A DNA stretch of 64,000 nucleotides, taken from Platanthera guangdongensis (Eukaryota > Streptophyta > Magnoliopsida > Asparagales > Orchidaceae). This document shows positions 33,375-44,316 of the stretch, one piece after another. Numbering within the stretch: position 1 is the stretch's first letter; every line of letters starts with the position of its first letter. Where the stretch lies: positions 66,596,482 through 66,660,481 of the forward strand of contig CM077153.1 in the NCBI GenBank assembly GCA_039583875.1, in the 5' to 3' direction. The notes under the pieces were generated by a model. It saw only the letters and a list, made by a program, of their open reading frames with translations. It made no database searches and had not been told where the DNA came from. The position numbers were made by a program, and so were the translations under genes.

Positions 33375-36090
33375 AATGGCGCTAAAGAGATTGGATTTTT
33401 TTTGTTTGAGGGTTCAGAGCTAGTTAGAAATGGATTCAAGGATGCGCCTGAGGAAGTTCAGCTAGTTCTCCATCTGCTGCAGGTCGTTGACCTAGAATAT
33501 GTTCTCTCAGAGCCTAGCCTGCTTTGGAAGAGAGAAGTTCTAGAGTTATACTCAACTTCTAAGGTCGACTCTTCATCCATTAAACTCAGGTCATTCATCA
33601 GTGGAAACAAGGTTAAGATTTCCCCCAAAAGACTGAGCAAGGCACTGCAACTACCCAAATTCAGATTGTCAAATGATGATGATGAATTGGATCAAACCAA
33701 TATTAAATATAAAATAAAGTGTTGTGGCCTCTCAAATCACACCACTGGTTCGATTCTGAGGAAAAAACTGAACCTGAAAGGAAACTTTCTTGCAGATGTC
33801 TTTGGGAAGGCACTACTGTGCAAGTCTGGCTCCCATGACAAAATATCCAAGAAGATATTCAAGTTAATGGCAAGGATTATTCTTTATAAAAAGACAGATT
33901 GGGGTAGATTAATCTTTGATAGAATTGTAGAATGTATCCCAGAGGTAAACCTGGGTAGAATTCTATCTCTATTTCTGCACAATAGTATTCGAGGGATCCT
34001 TAACATAAGGCTAGGAACAAGAATCCATCACATGAGATGGATGGACTCAAAAGTGCTTGATATATTGGAAAGGGTTTTGCAACCTCGCCAATAGTTAGCT
34101 GAGAAGAAAAAGAAAAAGGCAGTTTTTGTTCCGGAAGACAGCACAGAGAGTAGTTCATCTGAGAATATTGGAGAAGAGCCTCATGAACCAAATCTCTCCG
34201 AGTTTATTGAGGAAATAAGGAGAGACATGAGTGCTCAAGTCTTAATGTCTTCTAAACCTACTACAAGGGTCCAGTTGACCAGACCTCAATCTGAAGAGAA
34301 TCAAGCAGAAGCCATGGTCACATAGGAAGGCATACAAGTGGGAAATACCTGTGCTGATGTTCATGGGGAGACATCTTCAATGGGTGTTGCAGTTCTGGAG
34401 GATATTGACCAAATACCTGCTCAAACTGAGGGGGAGACCATCCAGTCTGTTTAAGAGGAATTGGACACCATCATTGAGAATCTGGAGAAGAGGATTGTTG
34501 AAACCTCAGAGGGCCCAGAAGTTGTGCTTTTCTGCACTCCAGCTGAGGAGGAGCAACTTCTTGAGAGAGTTATGGAAGATGCTCTTGCTAAGGGGGAGCC
34601 CAATCTGCTCATGAAGGAGAGTAACCAAATTCCTGTTGAGGAGGTTCCACCTACTGAAGCAATGGAAGAGGTACAACTAATCAACACTGCTAAAGATCTG
34701 AATGTCCCTATGGACATTGCAGAGGTTGGGGGGAGATTCACACTGAACTCCCTGCTCTAGATAATGTTTATACTATAGAATCTTCTGAATCAGAGATGGG
34801 CAATGTTGTTGATGAAAATGCAACTCAACATTCTTTTGAGTATAAGATGTCTGATTCTGAAGCTTAAGAATAAGAGAGACCAGAGCAACAAAATGTCTAT
34901 AACGAAGGCACATCACACAAGCTGGTCAAATGTCATCCACTTTTCTGGCGCAACTAAAGGGTCTGCTAGATAACCAAAGAAGGCAACTGGAACACTTTGT
35001 GGACAATTCAATAAAGGAAGTGAGAAAAGACCTTTCTATTGAGATCAAATCTATAAGATTTGAGGTTAATCTACTGAGAGTCAACATTTTATCATTCTTC
35101 AAGAGGGCTGCTCCTACAGTAACTTTCACAGAAAGCAAATTGACAGAACTAGGTCAGATTCAAAATGGAATAATAGAGAATCAGAATATTCTTTCTGGAA
35201 ACATGATGGCAGTCCACAATGCACAAAAGGAATTGTTGGAAAAGCACAATATTATTCTTGAAAGAAGAATGGATGCATGTGCCCAAGTTCTAGATGATCA
35301 CTTGCTCAAGCTCAAGGGCCATGTCACCATTGGTGTCAACTATATGGATGATCAATTAACAAAGGTCAGCACCTCCCTGACTACAGCTGTCTCTAAAGAA
35401 GTTAAAAAGGGGAAGAAGGAAGTGATAAGGTTCAATACTGAAAATGCAGTGTGGACTTCAAATGTTATAAGAGGCTCAATGGGACTTGAGCAACTCATAT
35501 ATGACAACATACCTGATGTTCCTGAACATATACAAGAAGCAATGCATGATGTATTGTTGGGCCAATACAATGATCAATATGCATAGTAGTATGATTCTTA
35601 GCAATATGGCATTCAAGAAGGTACTCAGTGGGCTGAACCTGTAACTGATGCTGATATTCCCTCTTTCAGCCCTACTGTTGAGCAGATTATCAGGGATAAA
35701 GTAAAATCTATTGATAAAGATGAAGATGGGGTCAAGCTCAGCAATAAGAGGTGCAGAGAAGAAATGGAGTCCATGCCAGACTTTGAGCAATGAAGTCCTC
35801 AATCTAGGACTATAATTTTGTATACCTGGGACCAAGTCAAGTCTAAGAAAACTGAGAGGGAAAAGTTTTACAGCTAGGCAGAGCTAGAGAAGAATGAAGA
35901 AGCTAGGAGGAAGTACAGAAGGGACAAGAAATCAGTTGTTCTTCCACCAGATGCATTAGATCCAAGCAAATACTTCCCCAAGTCTTATAGCTATTTAAGA
36001 GGAAAAAGGAAAAGAGAGAGGATGTAGCAAAGTCTACAAAGAAGCCCAATATGGGCATTGTTATAAGAGAACCTGAAACATGAGTTGTTG
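33375..36090 (+). pseudogene. Element C env-like ORF (ORF3), broken
   Basis: A long first frame (to 34094) reads FEGSELVRNGFKDAPEEVQL, LLWKREVLELYSTSK, VKISPKRLSKALQL, KISKKIFKLMARIILYKKTD and VNLGRILSLFLHN. It contains many basic and hydrophobic residues but no obvious signal peptide. A Glu/Pro-rich region follows (34130-34860), and then a probable coiled coil beginning MSSTFLAQLKGLLDNQRRQL at 34930. Stops are at about 34094, 34325, 34454, 34758, 34866, 35585 and 35791. The family is shared with element A; similar ORFs in plants are often labelled putative plant transposon protein. The function is unknown. Confidence 0.65.
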
Positions 36091-36288
36091 TGTTTTTCTT
36101 AAGGGCTGTTGGAATGTGAATAATATTTTTAAGCACAATGGTTAATTAATATTATTGCCTTTAAGCATATTCTTATGACTATGTGTGTGCTTCAATTTCT
36201 GCTCTAAATATTCGGTGATTGCTTATCTTATTTATGTGTTAGTGTATATCATTGTCTAAGGTTTTGAATTCTTCAAATAGGAGGGGAT

Positions 36289-38247
36289 TTTTGGGTCCAT
36301 TGATCACAATGTCCCAGATTTGAAGAAGCCCTATAAGACAATGGCGTACATAATATTGTATTTGAAGCATGCTTTAAGTTCTATGTATGCAGGATGCTCT
36401 TTGTTGAATGTTCAAGCAGGTTGTCTAAGCACAAATGACAGGTGGACACAAGACAGGATGCTGACAGGGCAAAAATATGTCTATGTCCAGATGCATTGAG
36501 TGAAGGCAGTTCACTCAATGCTAGATGTCTTTAAGCATTGAGTAAAGCCTAGGCTGTCAAAGCCTCAGCATTGTCAAAGCAGAAATTTGGTTAAGTCCAG
36601 AAGCGTTGAGTGAAGGCAGTTCACTCAGGGCCTGGAAGCCAGAAGCATTGAGTAAAGCACAAATAGTCAAAGCCAGAGAAAAACTGACAAGAATTCTGGC
36701 CAAGTCCAGAAGCGCTGAGTGAAGGTAGTTCAATCAATGCCTTAAAGAAAAAGCATTGACAGAACACAGTTCAGTCAGAACCGCAGTGTTGTTTGACTTG
36801 GAAATCTGACTAAGTACGGATGCGTTGAGTGAAGATAACTCACTCAATGCCTATTCAACAGAATATCTGTCTAAGGACAGAAGTGTTGAGTGAAGGCAGT
36901 TCACTCTGCGTTGAGTGAAGACAACTCACTCAATGCCTTAATACAGAGAAAATCGACCAAGTCCAGATGCATTGAGTGATGAAGGCTCACTCAACGCCTA
37001 GTCAGTTAGACCACTATTGTCAATATTCATTGAGTGATGAAGTATCACTCAATGCCAGATAGTGCAAAATTCTTCCTAAGTGTTTTGGCATTGAGTGACA
37101 AGACATCACTCAACGCCTATGCAGAATTGTCTGAATTTGGCTAAGCCCACAGGTGTTGTGTCTTGATGACGTCAGCAGAAATTCAAAAGTTGCGGGAACG
37201 GAACAGTTGACGACAAATGGTGTTGTTTGCCTGTTGTACAATAATTAATGCTAAGGAGAAGTTGTAGCTACCAACTCAAGGTGGTCCCACTATTTAGAGA
37301 GCTGTTGGACGGCGGGATAGAAAAGAAAAGATCGAGGAAGAAGAAATTAACTTTTGAGAGGATTAACATTTGAAAATACAGAGCTTCATCTTCTTCCTCT
37401 CGACCTAGTTGTAGAGCTTGAAGTTGTTCATTCTGTTGATGTAAAAGTTCAAGAAAGTTGGTTGCTGACCTACACAACTTCAACATCAAGTTCAGAGAGC
37501 CTTCTCTTTGAGGTACAAGAAGGAACAAAGCAAGCCCTAGCTCCAGTGACTTCACAGCTCAAGCAGAACTAATCTTGAAGATCCATTCTTGGAGCTGTGA
37601 AGAAGATAGGACTGAATCATTTTAGTTCAGGAAAAGGCAGGCTCAGAGATTATTTCACTACAGTCATTCATCAACACCAACCAACCTTTTAATTATAGGA
37701 TCAGTACTGATCTGAGTGTGAGCCAGATCTATACAGGTTGAGGTAGGATCTTTCTATGGATCTGAGTTGTAGGGCCCTTATGCCTGAGTTGTAGGATTCT
37801 TGTTTGTAATATGAGTTGTAGGATCCTTCTGTGGATTTGAGGTAGGACTATCCTCCTAGCCTGAGTGTAGCACTTTGAGGTAAATTCTTAGGTAGGGCAT
37901 GTGTGCCTGAGTGGTCGGAGAATATTTCTCTGAGTGTAGGGCCTTGGGCCTGGGTGTAGGACTTGGAGGAGTCTAAGAAATTCTGAGGGATTTGTGTTGA
38001 AAGCTCTTTGAACCGAGTTTGGAGAAGTTATCCTTGTCTAACAATCTGTTAGAAAGGTGCGAGGGACAGTGGATGTACTCATACTCTAGGGAACCACTAT
38101 AAACAACTTGTGTGTTGATTGTGTGATCTTGAAAGCTAACCTAAACTAAAACACAACTCACCTAATTAGAAGAAAGTATCAAAAAGACAGGAAAACGTAT
38201 TCACCCCCCTCTAGGTGTTCATCTACTCTTGAAACTAACGACTTTCA
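36289..38247 (+). repeat. 3' LTR of element C
   Basis: A purine tract, AATAGGAGGGGAT, ends at 36288. The LTR begins TTTTGGGTCCATTGA, which aligns with TGTTGGGTCCATTGA of element A, and ends ACGACTTTCA. Hairpins of the GTTGAGTGA/TCACTCAA type occupy 36485-37110 (about eight). Repeated GAGTTGTAGG and GAGGTAGG words fill 37690-37960. It is related to but clearly diverged from the element A LTR and shorter (1959 bp). Confidence 0.88.
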
Positions 38248-38812
38248 AAAGCATCTGTAGCACCTTCCTCTCCATAGATCTAGCCTCCACTTTGTCTTCC
38301 TCCTTTTCTTTCCCAAGCTTGAAGAGAGAGAGAGAGGGAGAAAAAAAGTGAATTGAACACGTCTTTCTCTACTCCACTGGTTATGCATAGACGTGAATAA
38401 TCTTGGTCTCAGGATCAAACCACAAATAGAAATGGATGGTCGTGATCAAACCGAGATTTCATTTAAAAATCGCTATCGTCTGGCGATATCAACCTATCGC
38501 GGCGTGATAGCTACAGCGGTGGCTGCTTGACCAAGTCAGCATCGTTCTTCGACCGCCTTATAGCCAACTGACAAGTGGTGGTATGCCATGTGGCATGCTA
38601 TTTCCTGACGATATTATTATTGCCAACGGTAGCTCTTTAGCGTCGAGATAAGACGACTCCACGTCGAGATCACTAAACGCCTAACTCAACTTCTCGATTT
38701 GTCGACTGCATCGACTTTACCACTATCGCCATGCGGTGTCAATCTATCACCAACGATAGCTTTAAAAGTCAAATACTATTACTTTCAGCTATAAGAAACC
38801 TTGGGTGTTACA
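38248..38812 (-). repeat. U3-side part of the element D 3' LTR
   Basis: Its right end reads GGGTGTTACA, the minus-strand LTR start TGTAACACCC, and the minus-strand purine tract GAGGGGAGATT follows at 38813-38823. The left end is cut by the element C LTR plus its AAAGC duplication. C therefore probably inserted inside this LTR, and the rest would be left of the window. Confidence 0.7.
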
Positions 38813-38896
38813 AATCTCCCCTCATTTATGAAATTTTGTCCCGAAATTTTACATTAAAGAAAACAACATGGAAGCAAAAAATGTACAAAATGTACC

Positions 38897-40430
38897 TCAA
38901 CGGAACAATTCGGGGAATTCCTCAATCATGGTTTGTTCGCGCTCCCATGACAAATCCTCACGACCACAATTGTCCCAACAGACCTTGACCATTCTGATTG
39001 ACTTATTCCACATTTGTTTGACCTTCGTGTCATCGATACGAATGAGCTTAACTTTCGTCTTTAACCTACCATTGACTAGTACTTGATCTGCAACAACACT
39101 GTGTAGGCTCTTGCAATGCCTTCCATAGAACTGATATGTAAAATACATTGTGCAAACTACTTAGCTCTGCTGAAAGAGCAAGCTAATAGGCAGCTTACCA
39201 ATTCGTTCAATAATATCAAATGGCCCAAGGTATCTCAGACATAGCTTTTTTGAAGCGTCGAATCTTGGATACACCTTTGAACATCTTGATCTTGAGATAA
39301 ACCCAACCGCCAACCTCAAACTCAACATTTTGGTGCTTGGCGTTGTAGTACTTTGCCTACCTATCTTGATCCATCAACAGTCGCCTTCGAATCAAATGTA
39401 TCATCGAAGTCTCATCTTCGACATCTTTACACGTATACAGCTTTGATTTACCAGTTTCTACCCAAGCCAACAGAGTATGACACTTCCTACCGTATAAGGC
39501 CTCGAAGTGAGCCATCTTAATACTTGTTTGGTAGCTATTGTTGTAAGTGAACTCGATCATATATAAATGGCCCTTCCACCTTTTCCCGAAATCCAGGGCA
39601 CACATATGGAGTATATCCTCCATTGTCTTGTTAGTCCTTTCACTCTGACTATCTGTTTGAGAATGAAAGGTCATATTAAACTTCTGTTTAGTACCCCACA
39701 GTTGGTGGATTAGACTTCAATCATTCAAAGTGAAACACTCATCTCGATCACTTACGATGCTACAGGGCACACCGTATAATCATACGATATTATCGATATA
39801 AATCTTTGCCAATTTATCCACTGAATTGTCTCACCAATTTGGAATAAAGTGTGACACCTTTGTCAAACAGTCAACGATCACCCAAACAACATTGTTCCTG
39901 TGCTGCGATCTCGGTAAACCGTGCACGAAATTCATAGATATGTTGTCAAACTTTCACTTCGGTATCGGTAACAACTTCAAGAATCCACCAGGCTTCTAAC
40001 ATTCAGCCTTCACTAATGCACAAGTGTGACACTTCGCCACATAAAGAGCTATGTACTTCTTCAAACCTGACCGCCAAAATAGCTTTTTCATGTCCTTAAA
40101 CATCTTTGTGCTCTCAGGTTGGATTGAGTGCTTTATGAAATGTGCCTCGTACATCAATTCCTCCCGTAAGTTACCCATATTTGGGACGCACAACTGATCG
40201 TCTTTCCATAAAAGACCATCAACAAAGGAAAACTGGGAATTTGACTCATCCATAGTCTCCTCCACATAACGCTTCATGCTTTCATCAAGCTCCATCACTC
40301 GTTGAACTCTATCCACAAGGTCATATTGTACCTCCATCCAGTTTAAGCATGCATTCATGCTAGTACTCTTGTCAACACAAGAGATATCCAAGGCCTCCAA
40401 CTCCCGAATCAGACGGTAATCATGCATCTG
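38897..40430 (-). pseudogene. Element D integrase and chromodomain
   Basis: The zinc domain reads EAHFIKHSIQPESTKMF and AKCHTCALVKAEC (His and Cys ligands kept) at 39996-40140. The core ends with FHSQTDSQSERTNKTMEDIL, where the usual HPQTDGQSERTIQ has one Gly to Ser change. YNNSYQTSIKMAHFEALYGR follows. A chromodomain lies at 38897-39060: NKSIRMVKVCWDN, LSWEREQTMIEEFPELF. Stops and frame changes separate these parts, notably between 39675 and 39995. Confidence 0.85.
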
Positions 40431-40549
40431 TAACCAATTTTCCTGTGCAGGAGCCTGCGACTTAACGCATCTGTGACTACATTTCCCTTACCGGGAGTGT
40501 AATGAATCTCTAAGGTGTAGTCCTCGAGGAACTTCATCAACCTTCGTTG

Positions 40550-41690
40550 TCACATATTTATGTCTTTTTGATTTAACAGATACTTTAGGCACTTATGGTT
40601 TGTAAAGATGTCAATCTTCACATCATACAAGTAATGACTCCAAAGTTTAAGAGCAAATATCACGACCATCAATTCCAAGTTGTGAACTAGGTAATTCATC
40701 TCATGAACCTTTAGCTGGCGAGAGCCATAAGCAATAATCTTCCCATGCTGAAGAAGAACACAACCTAAGCTTCTTCTTAAGGTGTCACTATAGATCTCAA
40801 AGCCGTCTGTACTACACAACGAACATAAAATTGGCGGTGTGGTCAGACGACTCTTCAACTTTTCAAAAGATCGTGCGCAGCAGACAACCAAACAAACTTT
40901 TAATCCTTCCTCGTCGATGTAGTGAGATATAAAATAATCCTTGAAATGTTCTTTACGAAGCGCTTATAGCTGCTAGAAAGTCCAATGAAACTCCTGACTT
41001 CCGTCACATTAGTCAAAATAGGCCACTCTCATATCACAACTATCTTTGTCGGATCCACCGCGACGCCCTCTCCACTTACTACGTGACCAAGGAACGGCAC
41101 AGAAAACAGCCAAAACTCACACTCTGAGAATTTGGTGTACAACTGACTCCTCAGGGTCTCCATAACAATCCGTAAGTGATTCGCATGGTCTTCTACTGAC
41201 TGAGAGTATACCATGATATTATCAATAAAGACTATCATAAACTAGTCCAAGTACTCTCTGAACGTTCTATTCATTAGATCCATAAATACTGATGGCGCAT
41301 TCGTTAGCGCAAAAGGCATAACGGTAAACTCGTAGTGTCCATAATGATTACTAAATGTTGTCTTAGGACTATTACTTTCCCTGATCCTCAACTGATAGTA
41401 CCTGTATTAAAAATCCAACTTCGAGTACATCGTCGATCCAACTAGGTTATCAAACAAGTCATCGATCCTCGGGATCAGATATTTGTTCTTTTATGTCAAC
41501 TTGTTTAATTCACGGTAGTCAATGCATAGACGAAATCTCTCATCCTTCTTTTTCACAAAAAGGACTGGTGCACTCCAAGGAGATAAACTTGGACGTATAT
41601 AGCCATACTCTAGCAACTCCTACAACTAAATCTTCAACTCCACCATCTCTTTTGGCGCAATCTGGTATGGTGAGCGTGACATGGGTTTAG
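40550..41690 (-). pseudogene. Element D RNase H and reverse transcriptase
   Basis: RNase H (40550-40891) reads FEIYSDTLRRSLGCVLLQHG, IIAYGSRQLKVHEMNY and WSHYLYDVKIDIFTNHKCLK. RT lies to the right and is heavily damaged. Its active-site region reads [16 protein letters not shown] at about 41190-41235. The usual FIDDILVYS has lost its second catalytic Asp (now Asn). Earlier RT blocks are visible up to about 41690, with stops in all frames. Confidence 0.8.
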
Positions 41691-42390
41691 CACCAGAAAC
41701 CAAATCAATAGTGAAGTTGATATCTCTCTAAGGTGGAGCTCCGGGGAGAACTTTTGGGAACACATATACATACTCCGACATAATAAGGACGTTACTCAAA
41801 CTGAGCTTAGGCTCTGAATCTTCCAACAGCGTGAAGAAAAACTCTACGCCCTTCTGAACTGCTTTGACCACTTAGACAACATACATCAATATCTTGCTCA
41901 AGTTTGACTTCCTTTGAGTTACCATCAATGCATGCACGCTGCTCCAAAAGCCAGTCCATATCGAAGATCACATCAAACTCTGATATCGGCTCGATGCTTC
42001 CAAATCAAACTCATGACTTCTTATCTGCACTCTAACACAATAAACTATATTCGTGCGAAGAATCTACCCAAACAGTGACATTTTTAAAGGCACTTCGCAA
42101 TTAATTATGAAGTCCTTAATTAGGGTGTAATGTTCTTAGTCAAAGGGAACTCTTGTTGAATAGACAAGTATTAGGATTTAGCCTAATTATAACCACACAA
42201 AACATACATTCGTTCACAAGCTATAAAGTACCAAAAGCTATAATAGTTGTATACTAATTCATACATATAACATTGTTTCGTTAAACTGCCTCATACGGGT
42301 CAAGGGAGCAGTGCACTCTTGGCTGAGCTAGAGTGTCATATGCCATAGATAGCTCCACAACTTTCCCTTTTCTGCATAAGATGCTCCCGC
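41691..42390 (-). other. Element D protease and linker region, heavily decayed
   Basis: A stretch around 41930-41990 on the minus strand has a FDVIFDMDWLLE-like block, comparable to the FDVILGMDWL end of chromovirus proteases. The remainder carries many stops and no domain can be assigned with confidence. Confidence 0.45.
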
Positions 42391-42394
42391 CTTT

Positions 42395-43062
42395 TTCTTC
42401 GTATTTTGAGCACCACTGCGACATTTTTTGGCATAGTGTCTTACCTTGCCACAATTGTATTAAGTGAGCGGACCTCGCCTTGTCTTTGCTCCTATAATAG
42501 CAGAAGAAGTTGGCTCCAACTAACTAAACTTCTTCTTCCACCTGTGATAGCTAGACTTTGAAAAGTTCGACACTTTGAACTTTTGCTTTGATTTGAATTT
42601 TGCCAAATCCAGCTCGAATGTTCTAGATGTCACCACCAAGGCATGAAATCCAATTAACTGAGGACCCACCGGTAGTAGTCGAAAATCATTGTGCATGCCA
42701 TTATAAAACCTATTAACCTTAGTCTCCTCATTTTCAAACATAAACTCTACACGGTGTCTCATCCCTATGAATTCATATAGGTATTCATCAACTATGTGAT
42801 CTCCATGTTCCATATGCTGGTTCAATTGTTGATTTGACACATTTCTCATTGTGATCTGCTCAACTATCCCAACCAGCATCGGGGCCACCACCGAGGCAGG
42901 AGGTTGTACAAGCCTTCCAGGTTGAGTAGTGATGATGGAATCCACAGCTTCAGCAATAAACCGAATCTTTTCATTGGAAAGAGGGGCTACAGGAATATTC
43001 ATAGGTGCACCTCTTGCCACAAAGTGTCGGGGCTGCGTCTGTCCCGCACCTCTCCTAGTCAC
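42395..43062 (-). pseudogene. Element D gag
   Basis: The frame starts at ATG 43062 and runs to a stop at 42520. It includes VDEYLYEFIGMRHRVEFMFE and NEETKVNRFYNGMHNDFRLL, close to the chromovirus gag core (the usual YxxxFxxLxxY and KxxxFxxGLxxxL positions). The core itself is shortened: there is a gap between AEAVDSII and the EYLYEF block. To the left, YNCGKVRHYAKKCRSG at about 42420-42470 is a zinc knuckle that has lost its first Cys and the Gly before His. Confidence 0.75.
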
Positions 43063-43271
43063 CTATAATCGTGAAACACATAATTAAGTGACTAATCATG
43101 TTGCAAAACAACAATTACAGGAACATGCAGGTTCCTCAAACATGTGTATTTTCATTCCTAAATGGACATTCATGGGTTCTTTCACGTTGTAACGGTAATC
43201 CGCATACATGTGCTCACCATCACTTAAAATAATTCAACCACGAATTCAAATAAGAAAGACTGACAGCAGAA

Positions 43272-43281
43272 TCTGATACCA
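43272..43281 (-). other. Primer binding site of element D
   Basis: Minus-strand TGGTATCAGA lies three bases from the LTR end at 43285. This is the first ten bases of the tRNA-iMet complement. Confidence 0.8.
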
Positions 43282-43284
43282 AAT

Positions 43285-44316
43285 TGTAACACTCTCATCT
43301 GTCACGAAGAAAATAACAGAAGGACTGGTCGGGCCCCATGCCATATTCGACGAACAGACAGTGGAGTTATGTATTGAAACCAAAACATCCATGCATCCTA
43401 ACTCAGAGTTATATTATAGCGGAAGCTTTTAAGTAACAAGAACCCACAACCAGGAATGTCCATTATATAAACCAATAGGAATGAAAGTCATACATACACA
43501 CAGTCTGGCCTTAAGGCCTTACATTTTATGTAATGTTTATAGCACCAAGGTGGTTTACATACTTCGGCATGCAGGTCAGCAACACATGAAAACTAGGAAA
43601 CGCTTTGCTTGACTTTCGAAGGCCGACATAGCAAAAAGGGGCTTCATTCCACTACTTCCCGCTCGGCTCTCCAGCACCTGCATAGGGATAATCCACCAAA
43701 ATGTGGAAAACAAATTAACGATCATCTTTTGCTAAACAATTTATAACAACCCCACCTCATGCCTGGTGAGATGGCACTCCTTCCCTGCAGGAAAGCATCA
43801 TTTATATATATCGAAGTAAGAATGTGCAATTAAGCACCATTCAACATCAACGACGGCATGACCAGCCACATGCTTCATGCTCTTAAGGCACTCCTTCGAT
43901 GTACTCCCCGAGTCCACCACCATCCTAAGTCCAAGACTTGAGGGTTCCACTTAAGCATTACTAGTCACACATAAAGCTAATGGCTCCCTTACGCCCACGA
44001 TGAAAACCAAGTACTTTAGGCTCTCTAGCCAAGAGACATAGTGTGGGTACAGTTCAGCCACATCTCGTTGCTCAAATCGTTATGCACGACAAACATGATG
44101 CGGGTCAGCATCCCCTTTCCTGTTACTATATACATAACCAATGTTATGTAACAAGGCTGGCTCTCATGTCCACCATAGCAGGACCCATCAGGTTCTACAG
44201 CTTAACATGCTAACCACCTTGTCTTATGTACATAAGCTTCACAACAACAATCAAAGCTCTCTGGGAGCTACCACCGGGTGATATAAATAGAACACCATTT
44301 CTGTTATCACAAAAGG
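43285..44316 (-). repeat. Partial 5' LTR of element D
   Basis: On the plus strand it starts TGTAACACTCTCATC. It has the same order of motifs as the solo LTRs at 51800 and 55364: a GGGCCCCA block, AGCGGAAGCTTTTAA, GGCCTTA and TCCCTGCAGG. It ends where the Sirevirus-type LTR E begins, well short of the 2.35 kb of those relatives, so its outer part is missing. Confidence 0.65.

Larger units (their letters stand above)
1..38247 (+). mobile_element. Element C: Sirevirus-like Ty1/copia retrotransposon, split by element A
   Basis: The part left of element A carries gag, protease and the first part of integrase (1-3595). The part right of it (31101-38247) carries the end of integrase, reverse transcriptase, RNase H, an env-like ORF, a purine tract and the 3' LTR. 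The domain order PR-INT-RT-RH is that of Ty1/copia. The long gag with an acidic Ser/Asp-rich middle, the extra ORF after pol and the palindrome-rich LTR fit the Sirevirus lineage. The 5' LTR lies outside the window. Frameshifts and stops are present in every domain, so it is inactive. The five bases after its 3' LTR are AAAGC, the expected target duplication; its mate would be off the left edge. Confidence 0.9.
38248..44316 (-). mobile_element. Element D: minus-strand Tekay-like Ty3/gypsy chromovirus
   Basis: On the minus strand, right to left: part of the 5' LTR, a tRNA-iMet primer site, gag, RT, RNase H, integrase, a chromodomain, a purine tract and part of the 3' LTR. LTRs that start TGTAACACC and integrase text such as YNNSYQTSIKMAHFEALYGRK fit the Del/Tekay clade. 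Both LTRs are incomplete: C abuts the left one and LTR E the right one. All domains contain stops. Confidence 0.85.
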
